Part shown: positions 33,372-43,376 of the stretch, piece after piece | How positions within the stretch are numbered: position 1 is the stretch's first letter | Layout of the letters: each line of letters opens with the position of its first letter | NCBI GenBank assembly: GCA_963781785.1 | Contig: CAWAHD010000005.1 | Location: forward strand, 434,001-498,000 | Direction of reading: 5' to 3' | Source of the DNA: CAWAHD01 sp963781785 | GTDB taxonomy: Bacteria; Planctomycetota; Planctomycetia; Isosphaerales; Isosphaeraceae | DNA length: 64,000 bases | The notes under the pieces: generated by a model | Told to the model about the DNA's origin: nothing | Seen by the model: the letters and a program-made list of their open reading frames with translations, nothing else | The model's database searches: none | Position numbers and translations under genes: made by a program

Positions 33372-33569
33372 GACGACCTCGATTCTGATATAAGCGGCGC
33401 GTGCTGCGCACGAACGACCCAGGTTAACGCGGATCGTCGCGGCGGTCTATCGTCTCGCGCTCGAACCAGCGCCCGGAGCAGCCCTAAGATCAGCATCGAG
33501 ACCTCACGCGGGGCTCGCGGTTTTCAGCTCTCCGACAGGTTCATGCGAGCGCACTCATAGCCGATCCAG
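33372..33569. other. Short intergenic stretch
   Basis: About 200 bases between the membrane protein start and the end of kinase C. No gene or regulatory element was recognised. Confidence 0.4.
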
Positions 33570-34078
33570 TCATCGTGCGAACGGATCGACGGGAAACGAT
33601 AGATCCATCACTAGCTGGGCGATTCCGTAAAGCTCGCGCGGGTTGCCTGTCGAGAAACCGCGCAGCTCCTGAATGGTGGAAACGGACTCCGACACTTGCC
33701 CCAGCTTGCGGTGCGCCCTGGCAAGTTTATGAAAGGAAGAAATGAGCAATGCCCGGTCCGTGCCAACACGCGGCGGCCCACCAAGCACAACGTGCGCGTG
33801 AGCGCTTGCCTCACGGAAGGCATCCAATGCGTCTTTGTCTTTTCCAAGGCACGTAAGTGTGTCGCCGTGACTGCTACAAGCGACGACGAGAGCCTGTCGC
33901 TCAAGCACATCCTCCGCACGGAGGCGCACGAGCTCCTCAAGGAGGGCCCGGGCTTTCATGTAACAGCTCGCGGCCTCATCCGGACGATTGAGATCTTCCT
34001 TGAGTGCACCGATATTGATCTCGGTCAGGGCCAAATCGTGCCGGAATCTGAGCACATCTGGATTTTCAGCGACAAGTT

Positions 34079-34086
34079 CCTGGTGG
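34079..34086 (+). repeat. Target-site duplication of the IS66 element (left copy)
   Basis: CCTGGTGG here is repeated exactly at 35625-35632. Eight base pairs is the duplication length typical of IS66 elements. Confidence 0.93.
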
Positions 34087-35624
34087 GTAGCCGTTCATAG
34101 GGTGGGGTAGGTCGAATCAAGCAACTTTGGATCGCGTCCGGGTGAGTCGCAAAAGAGAGGGAAGGGCGTGGCCACGACGGTCTGCTTCAAAGCACGAAGT
34201 CAGGTAATCCAAGACGTTGTGGCCCTGTTGCCTACAGGTCGCCACCACTGTCAGCATTCGCTCGACGAATCGGCTCCCATGCACACTGTCGGTCCCGCCG
34301 CTGATCCGCCTCCAGATCACCGCATGCCGCAACGCTCGTTCCACAACGTTGTTCGTCGGTGCGATTCCCTGGACCTGCGCGAAGGTCCACAGACCTTCTT
34401 CCACCTTGAGAAGCTCGAAGCACGTGGCCGCCGTTTTCGCGCACGGGCACCTCGACCCTTCCAGAAGGGTTTGCTTGACCTCCCGACGCAAGCGGTGCAT
34501 CCGCTCTTGAAACGCATTCCAAGGCAAAGTTCCGTCGCGCACTCGGTGCCAGTGGCGGAACAGCCGGTTCGACAACGAAAGCAACCGCTGTCCGATGCTC
34601 TCGCCTTCACCACCCCGGTCGATCATCGCTTGGAAGTCTCGGCGCAGATGCGCCGAGCAGACTTGACGCCCGAATGCCTTGATCCACTCATACGCGCTGA
34701 ACCGGTCACTGCCGACGACCTGATCGTCTTTGCTCCCCAAGAGAGCCGCCGCGACTTCGCCACTACGACTTTTGGCGATGGTAAAGACCGTGCAAAAGCT
34801 GGTCACCGTGGCCCACAGCCAAGCCTTGTGACGATTCTCACGCCACGACGTCTCGTCGATATTAACCACCGAGGACTTATGGACCGAAGTCGCGAGTTCG
34901 TTGTAAGGGGCTTCAAGGGCGATGGCCGACTGCCGTTCCAGCTTGGAGACCATCCCGGTGGAGATCGAAAGAGTAAACAGGTCGCTTACCAACTGCTGGA
35001 TCTGACGCTTGCTGAGGCGATAGGCCCCCGCGAGCACGGCCAGCACCGCCTGAAGGTACGGGCCGAAGCATCCAGTGGGGACGCCCGGTGGCAAGGCAGC
35101 GCAGGTCGTCTCGCCGCAGCCAGGGCAGGTCAGACGATGGAGCCGATACTCATCGACGATCGGCTCGATCTTGGGCAGTTCGGCGACTTGATGGATCAAG
35201 GGTTCGGGGTCGTCGCCGCAGAGTTCATGACCGCATCGGCGGCAAGCAGTCGGCTTACAGTGGGTCGTCCCGCGAATCTTTTCGGGTGGGACCAAGGCGC
35301 GGTGGGCCTTACGATGTCCGGGCTGCCCGCCGCGTTTCTTTCCGCTGGGAGAAGCCGGGGGCTTGCGCTTCATTCCGATCGGATCAGAGGATGGGGGCTT
35401 CGACGAGTTGGTGGAGTTGAGCTTCAGCCGATTCTCGAAATCGTTGACGCGCGCTTCAAGTTTGGCAAGGCGCAGTTCGTAGAACTCGACGAGCGCAAGA
35501 ATCGCCGCTTGGACCTCGGGCGAAGCCGTCTGCCACAGGGGTTCTGGAATCGGGGGCGTCCATGCCATGCAGGTAGAATAATTGCGTCATTCGCAAACGA
35601 CAACCCCAGACTGTGAACGCTTAC
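34087..35624 (-). mobile_element. IS66-family insertion sequence, single-gene type
   Basis: 1,538 bp. The ends read inward GTAGCCGTTCATAGGGTGGG on the left and GTAAGCGTTCACAGTCTGGG on the right, an inverted repeat with the GTA start usual in IS66. It is flanked by the 8-bp duplication CCTGGTGG. It carries only the transposase, without the two accessory genes of classical IS66 elements. It interrupts the TPR region of kinase C. Confidence 0.93.
34117..35568 (-). CDS. IS66-family transposase
   Basis: 483 codons, intact. The N-terminus has a coiled region (ELRLAKLEARVNDFENRLKL), then the SSKPPSSD motif and GKKRGGQPGHR, both hallmarks of IS66 transposases. A zinc-ribbon-like part follows (CRRCGHELCGDD, LTCPGCGETTC). 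The catalytic core shows D at VNIDETSWRENRHKAWLWA, D at VVGSDRFSAYEWI and E within APTNNVVERALRHAVIWRRI. The C-terminus contains SVHGSRFVERMLTVVATCRQ. The protein is of normal family length and the element ends are intact, so this copy may still be active. Confidence 0.95.
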   Translation of the reverse strand: MAWTPPIPEPLWQTASPEVQAAILALVEFYELRLAKLEARVNDFENRLKLNSTNSSKPPSSDPIGMKRKPPASPSGKKRGGQPGHRKAHRALVPPEKIRGTTHCKPTACRRCGHELCGDDPEPLIHQVAELPKIEPIVDEYRLHRLTCPGCGETTCAALPPGVPTGCFGPYLQAVLAVLAGAYRLSKRQIQQLVSDLFTLSISTGMVSKLERQSAIALEAPYNELATSVHKSSVVNIDETSWRENRHKAWLWATVTSFCTVFTIAKSRSGEVAAALLGSKDDQVVGSDRFSAYEWIKAFGRQVCSAHLRRDFQAMIDRGGEGESIGQRLLSLSNRLFRHWHRVRDGTLPWNAFQERMHRLRREVKQTLLEGSRCPCAKTAATCFELLKVEEGLWTFAQVQGIAPTNNVVERALRHAVIWRRISGGTDSVHGSRFVERMLTVVATCRQQGHNVLDYLTSCFEADRRGHALPSLLRLTRTRSKVA

Positions 35625-35632
35625 CCTGGTGG
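35625..35632 (+). repeat. Target-site duplication of the IS66 element (right copy)
   Basis: CCTGGTGG, identical to 34079-34086. It lies within the kinase C codons for the IHQ stretch. Confidence 0.93.
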
Positions 35633-37967
35633 ATCTTGTATACCCGCTCGAAGCTCGCCTGCGCCTGGTCGAATCGGCCCGCGATTCGCTGGATGTTGCC
35701 GAGGTTTCCGCATGTCAGTGCCAGAGACGCTCGGAAGGACACAACCGCAGGATGCTCGCGTACCACTGCCTCCTGAATCTCCCGGGCCCGCTCGAAGCTG
35801 GCCGCTTCCATCTCCTGCCGTCCCAGGTTGTAATGGGAGACGGCCAGGTTTGCCCAATACAACGGTTCGCCGGGGTTCTCCTTCGTCACGGCATCGAGGA
35901 TTTCGATAGCCTGATTGAAGCTGCGCCTGGCTTCTGCCGGATGCCCGGTCGCGCGCTTGATCATACCATGGTGATTATATGTAAGCGCCATGTCAGCTCT
36001 GGCTGCCGCGGTGGCAGACTCAGGATCGCTGGAGAACCGTCCGCGCTGGATTCGGATGGCTTGCTCGAAACAGTCGAGCGACTCGTCCGGCTTGCTGGTG
36101 AAGACCAGTAGTCCAAGGCGATCGAGTGTCCGGGCCAGATCAAATTGGTAGGTAGCGGAGCTCGGGTGATCGCCCGTCAGCCGCTCTTGGATCTCTCGTG
36201 CCCGCAGCAGGTTGTCCCGCGCTGCCTTCAGTGATCCCGAGGCTCGTTGGAGCATGCCGAGCTCGCAGAGCACCCGACCGAGGAGAACCTGTCGCTCGCA
36301 ATCGTTGGGGTCGTTGCGGACGAGCGGGTCCAGTAAATCGACCGCCTGTTGGTACGACTTGATGGCGTTGGCTTGCGAGTCGAGGCTTGCGGTGACCGAG
36401 GCCAGACCAGCGATCGCTTTGGCTAGCCGCGCCCGACTGTCGCGGCTGGCGTCCTGTGTTTCCTCGACGTCCGCCTTGAGCTGCCGGTAAGAATCGAGCG
36501 GAACCGCAAGGAGTCGCTTGCGCAGCGATCTCATCGTTAGCTGGTCGGTGAGCTCAGGGTTTTCCGAGATCACCTTGCTGAAGTTTTCGATGGCCTGGGT
36601 TGCCAGACTGACCCGCCGTTCGGCTCGTGCGCTCGCGATCCGGAGCTCTTGATTCTTCGCAGCGAGGTGACGGTTGGATTGGCCTTCGAGAACAACGATC
36701 ACGGCAAGGGCCGCGAGTCCGACCAGCACCGCAGTGAAGAGAGCAGCAGCCCGAGTGCGATGTCGGTCCAGGAGGCGACGTGCCCGGATCCACCACGGCT
36801 CGCGCCACGCGGAAACTGGCTCATCGGCCAGCGAGCGTTCGATGTCTTGGGCCAGTTGCGTGGGAGAAGCGTATCGGTCGCCGGGCTTGGGCGCAAGAGC
36901 CTTGAGGCAGATGGCCTCGAGCGACTTGGGGATCGATGGATTCACGTTCCGGGGCGGTGCGAAGAGCCCGCGATCCATCCTCTCCAGCACTTCGGTCCAG
37001 CTCCCTCCTTCGAAGGGAGCATGTCCCGTCAGCAGATAATAGAGTGTTGCGCCAAGGCTGTAGACGTCGCTGGTCGGCCCGACCTCTTTCCAGCGACCGC
37101 TCTGATACTCCGGGCTCATGAACCCGAGGGTCCCTGATCCCGCCCCGGACTCTAATCGTACTTGATTGGGCCCGAGCGTGCCGTTGCCTGCAGCCAGCGG
37201 CTCCTGTGCAGAGTCTCGTCTCATCGACCTTGCCGAACCCCAGTCGACGACCAGGGTCTCATCAAAGTCTCCCAGCATGATATTGCCGGGCTTCAGGTCG
37301 CAGTGCAGGATCTCCCGACTGTGGGCAAACGCGACCGTGGCACAGGCAGATTTGAACCGGTTCAAAAGCGCCCTCTGATTGCGGATCCATTCCCGGCTGT
37401 TGTGTCCCGTGCCATCTCGTTCATAGATCTGATCGGCGACCTCTTTTAATGTGCGGCCTTCGATGAATCGCATGGCATAGCAAAGGCTGCCTTCATCGTC
37501 GGTTCCCATCGCATAGATCGGGACAATTCCAGGAGGTTGGAGTCGCGCGGTGATTGCGGCCTCCCACATGAACCGACGGCGGTTGCGCTGCGCTTCGCCA
37601 TGCTTTCTCGACAGGAACTTCAGCGCGACTTCGCGCTCGAAGTCGACGTTGTGAGCCCGATAAACCTCGCCGAGCCCCCCGCGAGCGTGAAACTTCAGGT
37701 CGATGAACTGTAACGTCGAGCGGGCGGAGGCATGGGCGGCGACCGATTCTTGATTGGAAACTTGGGATTGATCCTCGCGCAACAGGGATCCCATCTCCTC
37801 CAGGATGCGGATTCTCGTGTTCAGCTTACCGGCCAGCTCGGGCTCGTGTTGGCAGAGCTCTTCGGCGGTAACGGCGAATCCGCGCTTGCGCAGCTCGTCC
37901 CACCGCAAGAGCAGTTCCTGTAACTCGCACTCGATCGTGTCGTGACCCATCGAATCGATCTCCCGAC

Positions 37968-38582
37968 TCACGATCCCGGTAACTGACCATCGAGCGCTTG
38001 ATAAAGATCAAGCTGGGCGCCGTGCCAGCGCTTCCGGACGGTTCGCGGGTGAATGCCGATGATCTCGGCCGTCACCGACTGCGACAACCCTCCGTAGTAG
38101 ACGAGTTCGAAAACCTCGCGCTCCTCGTCCGGAAGCAGTTTGACCTTTTCGTGAAACTCGGTCCATTCCGCGAGCTGGCTGGGGCCGTCGGTCTCGTCAA
38201 GTTGATTCCGGCTGGCGCCGTTTCCCCACGTCGAACCAGCGCCTGACGCGAAGCCTATATCCGCTCGAACTCCATAATAATTCACGAGCTCGATCAGCTC
38301 TCGTCGAATCTGCAGCGCCGCTAACCGGAAGAAGTGGCGCGGATTCTCCGGGACCGAGAGTTTGCGGATGCCGACCAGGAGCCTGACCGTCGCCTTCTGG
38401 AGCACGTCACCGGTTTGTTCCACAGAGCGCACGTCCGGAAAATCTCTCAGCATCCGTCGCGTTAACCGGATCAACTGATCCTCGAAGTGGATGAGTAGTT
38501 CATTGAGGGCCGAATCGTCTCCGTTCCGCAGACGGTCAGCCCATCCCCGTAGCCGTGTGGTATCGTCAAGTTGCGATGACAT
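37968..38582 (-). CDS. ECF-type sigma factor C
   Basis: 204 codons from ATG 38582 (MSSQLDDTTRLRGWADRLRN), preceded directly by GAGAGGTGAT, a strong ribosome site; an upstream TTG is therefore not needed. Region 2 reads LNELLIHFEDQLIRLTRRML with DVLQKATVRLLVGI. Region 4 reads LLPDEEREVFELVYYGGLSQ followed by an HTH (SVTAEIIGIHPRTVRKRWHG). It differs from sigma A and D, which belong to the TIGR02999-like type. The stop overlaps or nearly meets the start of kinase C, so the two are one operon. The regulon is unknown. Confidence 0.9.
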   Translation of the reverse strand: MSSQLDDTTRLRGWADRLRNGDDSALNELLIHFEDQLIRLTRRMLRDFPDVRSVEQTGDVLQKATVRLLVGIRKLSVPENPRHFFRLAALQIRRELIELVNYYGVRADIGFASGAGSTWGNGASRNQLDETDGPSQLAEWTEFHEKVKLLPDEEREVFELVYYGGLSQSVTAEIIGIHPRTVRKRWHGAQLDLYQALDGQLPGS

Positions 38583-38752
38583 ATCACCTCTCGCCAACTT
38601 TTGCTTCGGTTCCAGCAAAGTTCCTTCTCGACATAACCTCGTATATTACGAGCGAGTTTGGGAGATTGCCAAACAATTCTGATCATGAGCGTTCCCGTTT
38701 TACAGTTGTCAGGATGCTGTGCCCCCACCATTAATCGTGCAGCGATTGGGCG

Positions 38753-40292
38753 TCAAAATGCCGGAGTAATTCGTCTCCTCGTGACATGAAGGAGACCGAG
38801 CTGCTCGAGGACGGGTTGCGCCGCGATCCGCTCGATCTCGGCTTGGGGGTAATGCGAGAGCGCGGCTGCTGGGTCGATCATGCGCTGTTCCAGGACAGTC
38901 GCGATCTCGCTCCTTAAATGTTGCCACATGTTTTTGCGTCTGTCCAGTGACAAAACGGCGCGCACCGCCCAGGTTTCTTCCGGAGTCAGTCCCGTCGGTC
39001 CCCACGGCCGACTCAGTCGGTTGGCGCAAGACGCGCGGTCAGGAGATCGTCGCTCGTCCAGAAGTCGCGGCGACCCGCTTGATCGGCAACGTGCGCGGTC
39101 AACTCCTTGAGCGTGCGGTTGGCACGCTCGCAGCCGCCGTTGTACGGGGCACAGTACGGCGGCGAGTACAAAGTGAAAACCTCCCGGCCGTGCAAGAAGC
39201 GCTTCGTCAGGTGGGCGCGGAACGCCGGACCGTTGTCACATTTCATGACCAGCGGCGCACCGTGCTCCTCAAACAAATCGGCCAGCGCTTCCACCACGGT
39301 CGCCGCGTCCTCGGCGCCACCGCCAGCCAGAGCAACTGCTGTCGACTCGCCAGGTCACGCACATTCAAAATCGCGGGGAAGCTACCGTCGATCAGGTAGG
39401 GGGGATGAGTGAAATCCATCGCCCACACGCTGCCTCCACAGAGCCACTCCAGCCGACACCGTTCCTCGACGTGCTCTTGACGCCACCCCACGCGATATCC
39501 CGCTCTGAGCTCAGCCAGTTCGGCGCGCGCGACATCGGGATACTCGGCCTGGAGACTCGATAGGCTGATGCTCGGGCCGTGTAGTTCCAAAAAGCCGGTG
39601 ACCTCGGCTTGGCGCTCGACCGGGGCGATCTGCGGCGGCCGCCCCCGCGGACGCGGCGCCAGCCGATCTGCGCCCCAACCTCGATCCCAATTCCACATGG
39701 TGCGCGGTGAGAGACCAAGAGCACCGGCCGTCTCCTCCGTCGACCAGCCGTGGCCACGCGCGTAACGGCGAAACGCAACCGACCGTTTTCGCAGATCGCG
39801 CTCGCTCCATCGGCGCTTGGATTGGCGATCCCAACCGCGGCGCGGTACCTCACGGTTGTCGGGCGTTGGCACACGTTCGGCCTGACCGGCGCGATCGTCC
39901 AGTGGCAGCGAGTCTCGGCGACATCCCTCGACCGCCGCCTGACCGGCCCGCGCCTCACCACGCGCACACGGCGGCGTGCCGGCTGAATGGCCAAGGGGGT
40001 CTCCCGCGGTGGTCATCGTCCAGCCCGGCATGGCGGTCGCGATCGACAAGAGCGCGGCACCATCGTTGCCGACCCACGCGCTCGCGATGCTGCGGTCCTG
40101 ACGACGTGCCGGATCGCTGGCCTCGTCGACCACGACCGCCGCAGTTTGGCTCTCAAGTTCGAACTCGAAGTCGGTGTCGTCCCGAGCGTCTCCGGCTACG
40201 GCGTCCCGGAACAGATCGGAATTCGTGGAGGCTTTCCTGGCCTCATGGTCTCGGTGAGGGGCGCTGCTTGCATCTTCAACTGGATCCCTCAC
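38753..40292 (-). pseudogene. Second DDE transposase (OrfB-like) of element copy 2, two frame breaks
   Basis: Homologue of 5255-6794 with the same GTGA overlap at its start. The HTH, SVWAMDFTHPP, MKCDNGPAFRAHL and NGGCERANRTLKEL catalytic motifs are all present. The frame breaks after LLWLAVA near 39315, as in copy 1 but in another phase. It breaks again near 39027, where one base is missing relative to copy 1, so LIARLRANRLSRP becomes LTARLAPTD and stops. The last piece (MRAVLSLDRRKNMW to TRRRITPAF) is open to 38753. Confidence 0.8.
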
Positions 40293-40690
40293 CGACTCGC
40301 TTTTTTTGCGGCTTGCTTGAGCTGCGGCTTGGGCCGAGACAGACCTTGGCGCGCCAGCTCCGCCCGTAACTGGGCCCCTCTCAGCTCCAGCTCCAACCGC
40401 TCAACTTTTTGTTCCAGATTCGCGATCTGTTGTTGCTCGGGCGTTTTCTCCGCCGAGGGACGCCGGCCGGGTGATCCCGGTTCCAGGGTTTTCACCCAGC
40501 GCTCCAGGCTCTCGTGCTTGAGATCGAAGAACCAAGACTCCTCGATTCCCAGATCGGCGCACGCGTCGGCGACGTTGATCTCCCCCGCGAGATTGGCCAG
40601 GATCACCCGCAGCCGGGCCTTGGCTACGGGTGATCCTGCCAGACGGTCGACTTGGTCAGCGATGCTCAATGGCTTTCGGCCGGCCGGCAT
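40289..40690 (-). CDS. Small HTH/coiled-coil protein (OrfA-like) of element copy 2
   Basis: 133 codons from ATG 40690, nearly identical to the copy 1 protein at 6791-7192, with the same GGAGGG ribosome site. Visible differences include AKARLRV for AKTRLRV and HESLERW for HESLKRW. HTH and coiled coil are conserved and the frame is intact in both copies. Confidence 0.75.
   Translation of the reverse strand: MPAGRKPLSIADQVDRLAGSPVAKARLRVILANLAGEINVADACADLGIEESWFFDLKHESLERWVKTLEPGSPGRRPSAEKTPEQQQIANLEQKVERLELELRGAQLRAELARQGLSRPKPQLKQAAKKASR
40301..40307 (-). promoter_or_regulatory. Candidate -1 frameshift slippery tract (A7), copy 2
   Basis: Same A7 tract and surrounding codons as at 6803-6809. 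It lies just before the stop of the OrfA-like gene, with the transposase frame open at -1. Confidence 0.5.
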
Positions 40691-41354
40691 GGATAGACCC
40701 TCCGTGATCGCCCTGCGCTTCGGAGCGGATCGTCTCCAACGCCGCTGGTCGATTCCCATCGCCAGCGGGCCCCGCCGCAGGGGGTTTCCCAACGGGTCCT
40801 TGTACCGCAGCCGGCCCTTCCTTGCCAGGTGAATCCGCGGTTTGCAGCAACCGCGCGGCACGGAGTGCTCGCACGCACGGTTTCCGCCGCCGCCGTTTGG
40901 TTCCGCTTGACGCTTCCTGCGTTTTGCTGGCCGCCGGCGCCAGCCCCAACGCGCGTTGAGTGGTTCGGGCTAGCGCCTGATGGCGAGCTAGCTCACGCCG
41001 ACTGACAGACAGCTCGCGCTCCAGGCGAGCCAGCCGCCGGTCGGTCGAGACGGTGCGCCCAACCGGACGGGGCTCACACGCCCAGATCAGCCCTCGAATG
41101 GCTCGCTGCTCCAGGAGATAGTAGCGCGGCAACCGGATTCCCAGCGCCGTCGCGGCACCAGCGGGAGTCCGCACTCCGGCCAGCACTTCGAGGACCAGAG
41201 CCGCGGCGCGTCTGGCTTCAGGGCCGATGTGCGGGGCTTCGGGACAATCCGCCGTCAGTTGCCGCCGGTAGGTTCCGCGCGATCGCTGCGCCGCGGCTTC
41301 CTTTTGTCGAGGCGCCCGGCCGTGCGGCCGGGCCGAGGCAGGGTTCGCCGTCAT
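40656..41354 (-). CDS. HTH/coiled-coil accessory protein of element copy 2
   Basis: 232 codons from ATG 41354, overlapping the first transposase stop as ATGA. It starts MTANPASARPHGRAPRQ, then a basic segment. The HTH-like region is AGVRTPAGAATALGIRLPRY, the coiled coil is STDRRLARLERELSVSRREL, and a KRRRRK basic patch lies near residue 155. The last 70 residues are Pro/Ala/Gly-rich and overlap the start of the next gene, so the true end may be less certain than the start. I recognise no family. It is the only intact copy in the window. Confidence 0.6.
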   Translation of the reverse strand: MTANPASARPHGRAPRQKEAAAQRSRGTYRRQLTADCPEAPHIGPEARRAAALVLEVLAGVRTPAGAATALGIRLPRYYLLEQRAIRGLIWACEPRPVGRTVSTDRRLARLERELSVSRRELARHQALARTTQRALGLAPAASKTQEASSGTKRRRRKPCVRALRAARLLQTADSPGKEGPAAVQGPVGKPPAAGPAGDGNRPAALETIRSEAQGDHGGSIHAGRPKAIEHR

Positions 41355-43091
41355 GGCTTGCCTCCTTCCTCGTTCGCTGTCTCGTCCGGCGTCGCCGGCG
41401 GGGACCCTTGCGGCGGCAGCTCATCGTGCGTCTGTGCCGGCACATCGCCAAGCGGTCCGGCGGCCGGAGAGCCATCTGGGCAGATGGCCTTGGGCATCGC
41501 GGCTGAGTCCGCGAAAGCGGCTGGCGGCACCAGATCCACTTCTTGCCGAACGCCCCCTTCGCGCGTCAGGAACACGCGCTCGCCTTCGGCATGCAGGCTG
41601 AAATTCTTGCCGCCCAGTTGGCCTGTCACGTAGAACGGGGGCTTGGGCAAGCCGTTGCGAGCCAGCTCCAGTGCGTTGGCGGCGACCCGATCTTTGAGGG
41701 CCAGCAGGACCTCGGGAGCCGCCCCGAAAAACCGGTCCGCCGGCACCAGGCCGTCGATCCCGCTGTGGGTGCGCTGGAAGTTATACCAGTCGATGAAGTG
41801 GCCGATCCGCGCGGGCGTCGGCCAGATCGAGGAACACAGCCGTCTCCACGCACTCGCGCCAGAGCGTTCCCCAGAACCGCTCGATCTTGCCCAAGGTCTG
41901 AGGATGGCGCGGCGCGGCCACGATCTGGCGGATGCCGCGCCCTTTGAGCTCCTTCTGGAAAGCGCTCTCGCCCCGCCAGGTCACGTACTGAGCGCCATTG
42001 TCGGTGAGGATTTCCTCGGGGACTCCGTAGGCCGCGATGCCCGCACGGAGAACCTCCAGCACCAGGGCCGTCGACTGGCTGGCGTGCAGACCGAAGCTGA
42101 CGATGAACCGACTGTGGTCGTCGAGGAAGGCAACCAGGTAGACCCGCCGGTTCTGCCGCTTGAGCACGAAGGTGAACAGGTCGGTTTGCCAGAGCTGGCT
42201 GGGCCTGGCCCGCTCGAAGAAGCGGACCTTGTCGGGATGAGGTCGTGTGGGGGTTTCCTGCAACTGGTAGCCCGCCTCATGAAGCACACGGGCGACCGCT
42301 GGCGGGCTGGCCGGCAGTGCCGGGCCGCGCACCAGCATCTGGCTGATTCGCTCGCATCCCCAGTCGGGATGCGCCTGCTTGAGCAAGAGGATGGTGCGTT
42401 TGGTCAGGTCGGGCAAGCGGCTTCCTTCGCGGGCGCCTCGAGGCCGTTCGAGCAAGCCGGCCGGTCCCTGTTGGGTGAACCGCTGTTTCCAGGCATAGAG
42501 CGTATGCTTGGAGACGCCCACCAATGTTGCGAAATCCTTGGCGGGCAAGCCGCTGCGCTGCCAGCAGTCGAGGATCATGAGTCGCTGCTGGGGATTGTAC
42601 GCCGCCGGCTTCACCTCCTCGGGTCGAGCCAGCCGCCGGCCGCGTTGCGTGCGTCTTTTGCCGGTCGGCAGCCCGAGCCCTTGCCGCCTGAGCTCAGCGA
42701 CCGGGTCGAACTGGGCCGGCGGGCTGTCGAATTCGTTGGTCGGAACCCCGGAGGGCTCGTCCGCCTCCACACCGAGGTCGTCCCGGGCAGGCGACTGCGG
42801 GGCGTCTCCAAACTCCGGAGCGGTCTCATCCCCACGATCGGGCAGGCCCGGCGGCTCGGGTGTACGTTCATCGGGATGGACCGTCTCGGCAATCGAGGCG
42901 TCCGCATTCTCCGATTTCGTGTCGATTGCTTCCGGAAATGTGATGAGGTCAATCTGGGAATCGACCGCGTCCGGTTCACCTTCCGCCGCCGGATCATTCT
43001 TTAAATCGGATGTCGGCCGGACCAATTCTTCAGGCGGCCGTTCGCCAGGCGCGCCTCGACCACTCCACCACCGATTCCACTCGTTCCACAT
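41351..43091 (-). pseudogene. First DDE transposase of element copy 2, with shared frame break
   Basis: Same protein and start context as 7852-9592 (MWNEWNRWW after GAGGAGCAA). The HTH, WQTDLFTFVLKRQ, ILTDNGAQY and GKIERFWGTL motifs are present. The single-base frame change between DLADAR and RIGHFIDWYN near 41810 is identical to that of copy 1. The C-terminal 131 codons are open from 41746 to 41351. Few differences from copy 1 are visible (for example RPRGAREG for QPRGAREG). Confidence 0.82.
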
Positions 43092-43372
43092 TTGCTCCTC
43101 GCCTCTGCGGCATTGCCGCGGCTGGGAGGAGACGTCGATTGCTCCGGTCAATTCTCCAAATTACGCAGCAAGCATTTTGGTTGGGAGGACACGCACCATC
43201 GCCACCGCGGCGAGCGACACCGGCGCCTACGCCATCATCGCCAGCGGCGCCGTTGATCCGAACTACAGGATCAGCTACGTCGATGGGACGTTGAACATCA
43301 CCAAGGCGGCGCTCTTGATCACCGCCGACAACCAGACCACGGTCTACGGCGCAGGGTTGCCGACCTTGACAG

Positions 43373-43376
43373 CTAG
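43373..43376 (+). repeat. CTAG target duplication of IS1380-type copy A (matches 45274-45277)
   Basis: CTAG flanks both ends of the element (43373-43376 and 45274-45277). Collapsing to one copy restores the MBG repeat in frame, so this is a true 4-bp target duplication. Confidence 0.88.

Larger units (their letters stand above)
33570..37950 (-). pseudogene. Ser/Thr protein kinase C with TPR-type repeats, split by IS66 element
   Basis: Starts at ATG 37950 (MGHDTIECELQELL), with GGGAG nearby; a GTG at 37971 overlapping the sigma stop is an alternative. The kinase core has glycine loop ARGGLGEVYRA, lysine VALKFLSRK, catalytic loop HCDLKPGN and DWGSAR where most kinases have DFG. It thus lacks the arginine of HRD and is a non-RD kinase. 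A membrane helix (ALFTAVLVGLAALAVIVVL) precedes about ten TPR-like helical repeats. At FERVYKIHQ the gene is cut by the IS66 element. Removing the element and one 8-bp duplicate gives KIHQELVAENPDVLRFRHDL in frame, continuing to the stop at 33570, about 950 residues in total. The 3' piece alone has no start and is unlikely to be made. Confidence 0.87.
38718..43191 (-). mobile_element. 4.47-kb two-transposase insertion element, copy 2
   Basis: 4,474 bp, nearly identical to 5220-9692 and in the same orientation. Coordinate offsets are 33,498 or 33,499 throughout; the change comes from single-base indels inside two of the genes. Ends are TGTGCCCCCACC on the left and GGTTGGGAGGACA on the right. 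Flanking pentamers (GATGC and CGCAC) do not match. The left flank is the upstream region of sigma factor C and the right flank is the middle of an MBG-repeat gene. This copy therefore probably sits at a deletion or rearrangement junction rather than at a simple insertion. Confidence 0.88.

Noticed and set aside
9693..38717. Composite transposon: the 29 kb between the two 4.47-kb copies as cargo
   Set aside because: Copy 1 appears to sit inside one gene (body and tail in phase), and copy 2 has unrelated flanks with no shared outer target duplication, so the segment is not a unit that moved in.
38753..43191. Perfect target-site duplication for element copy 2
   Set aside because: The five to eight bases on the two sides do not match; only GGATG to the left resembles the left flank of copy 1, which may be chance.
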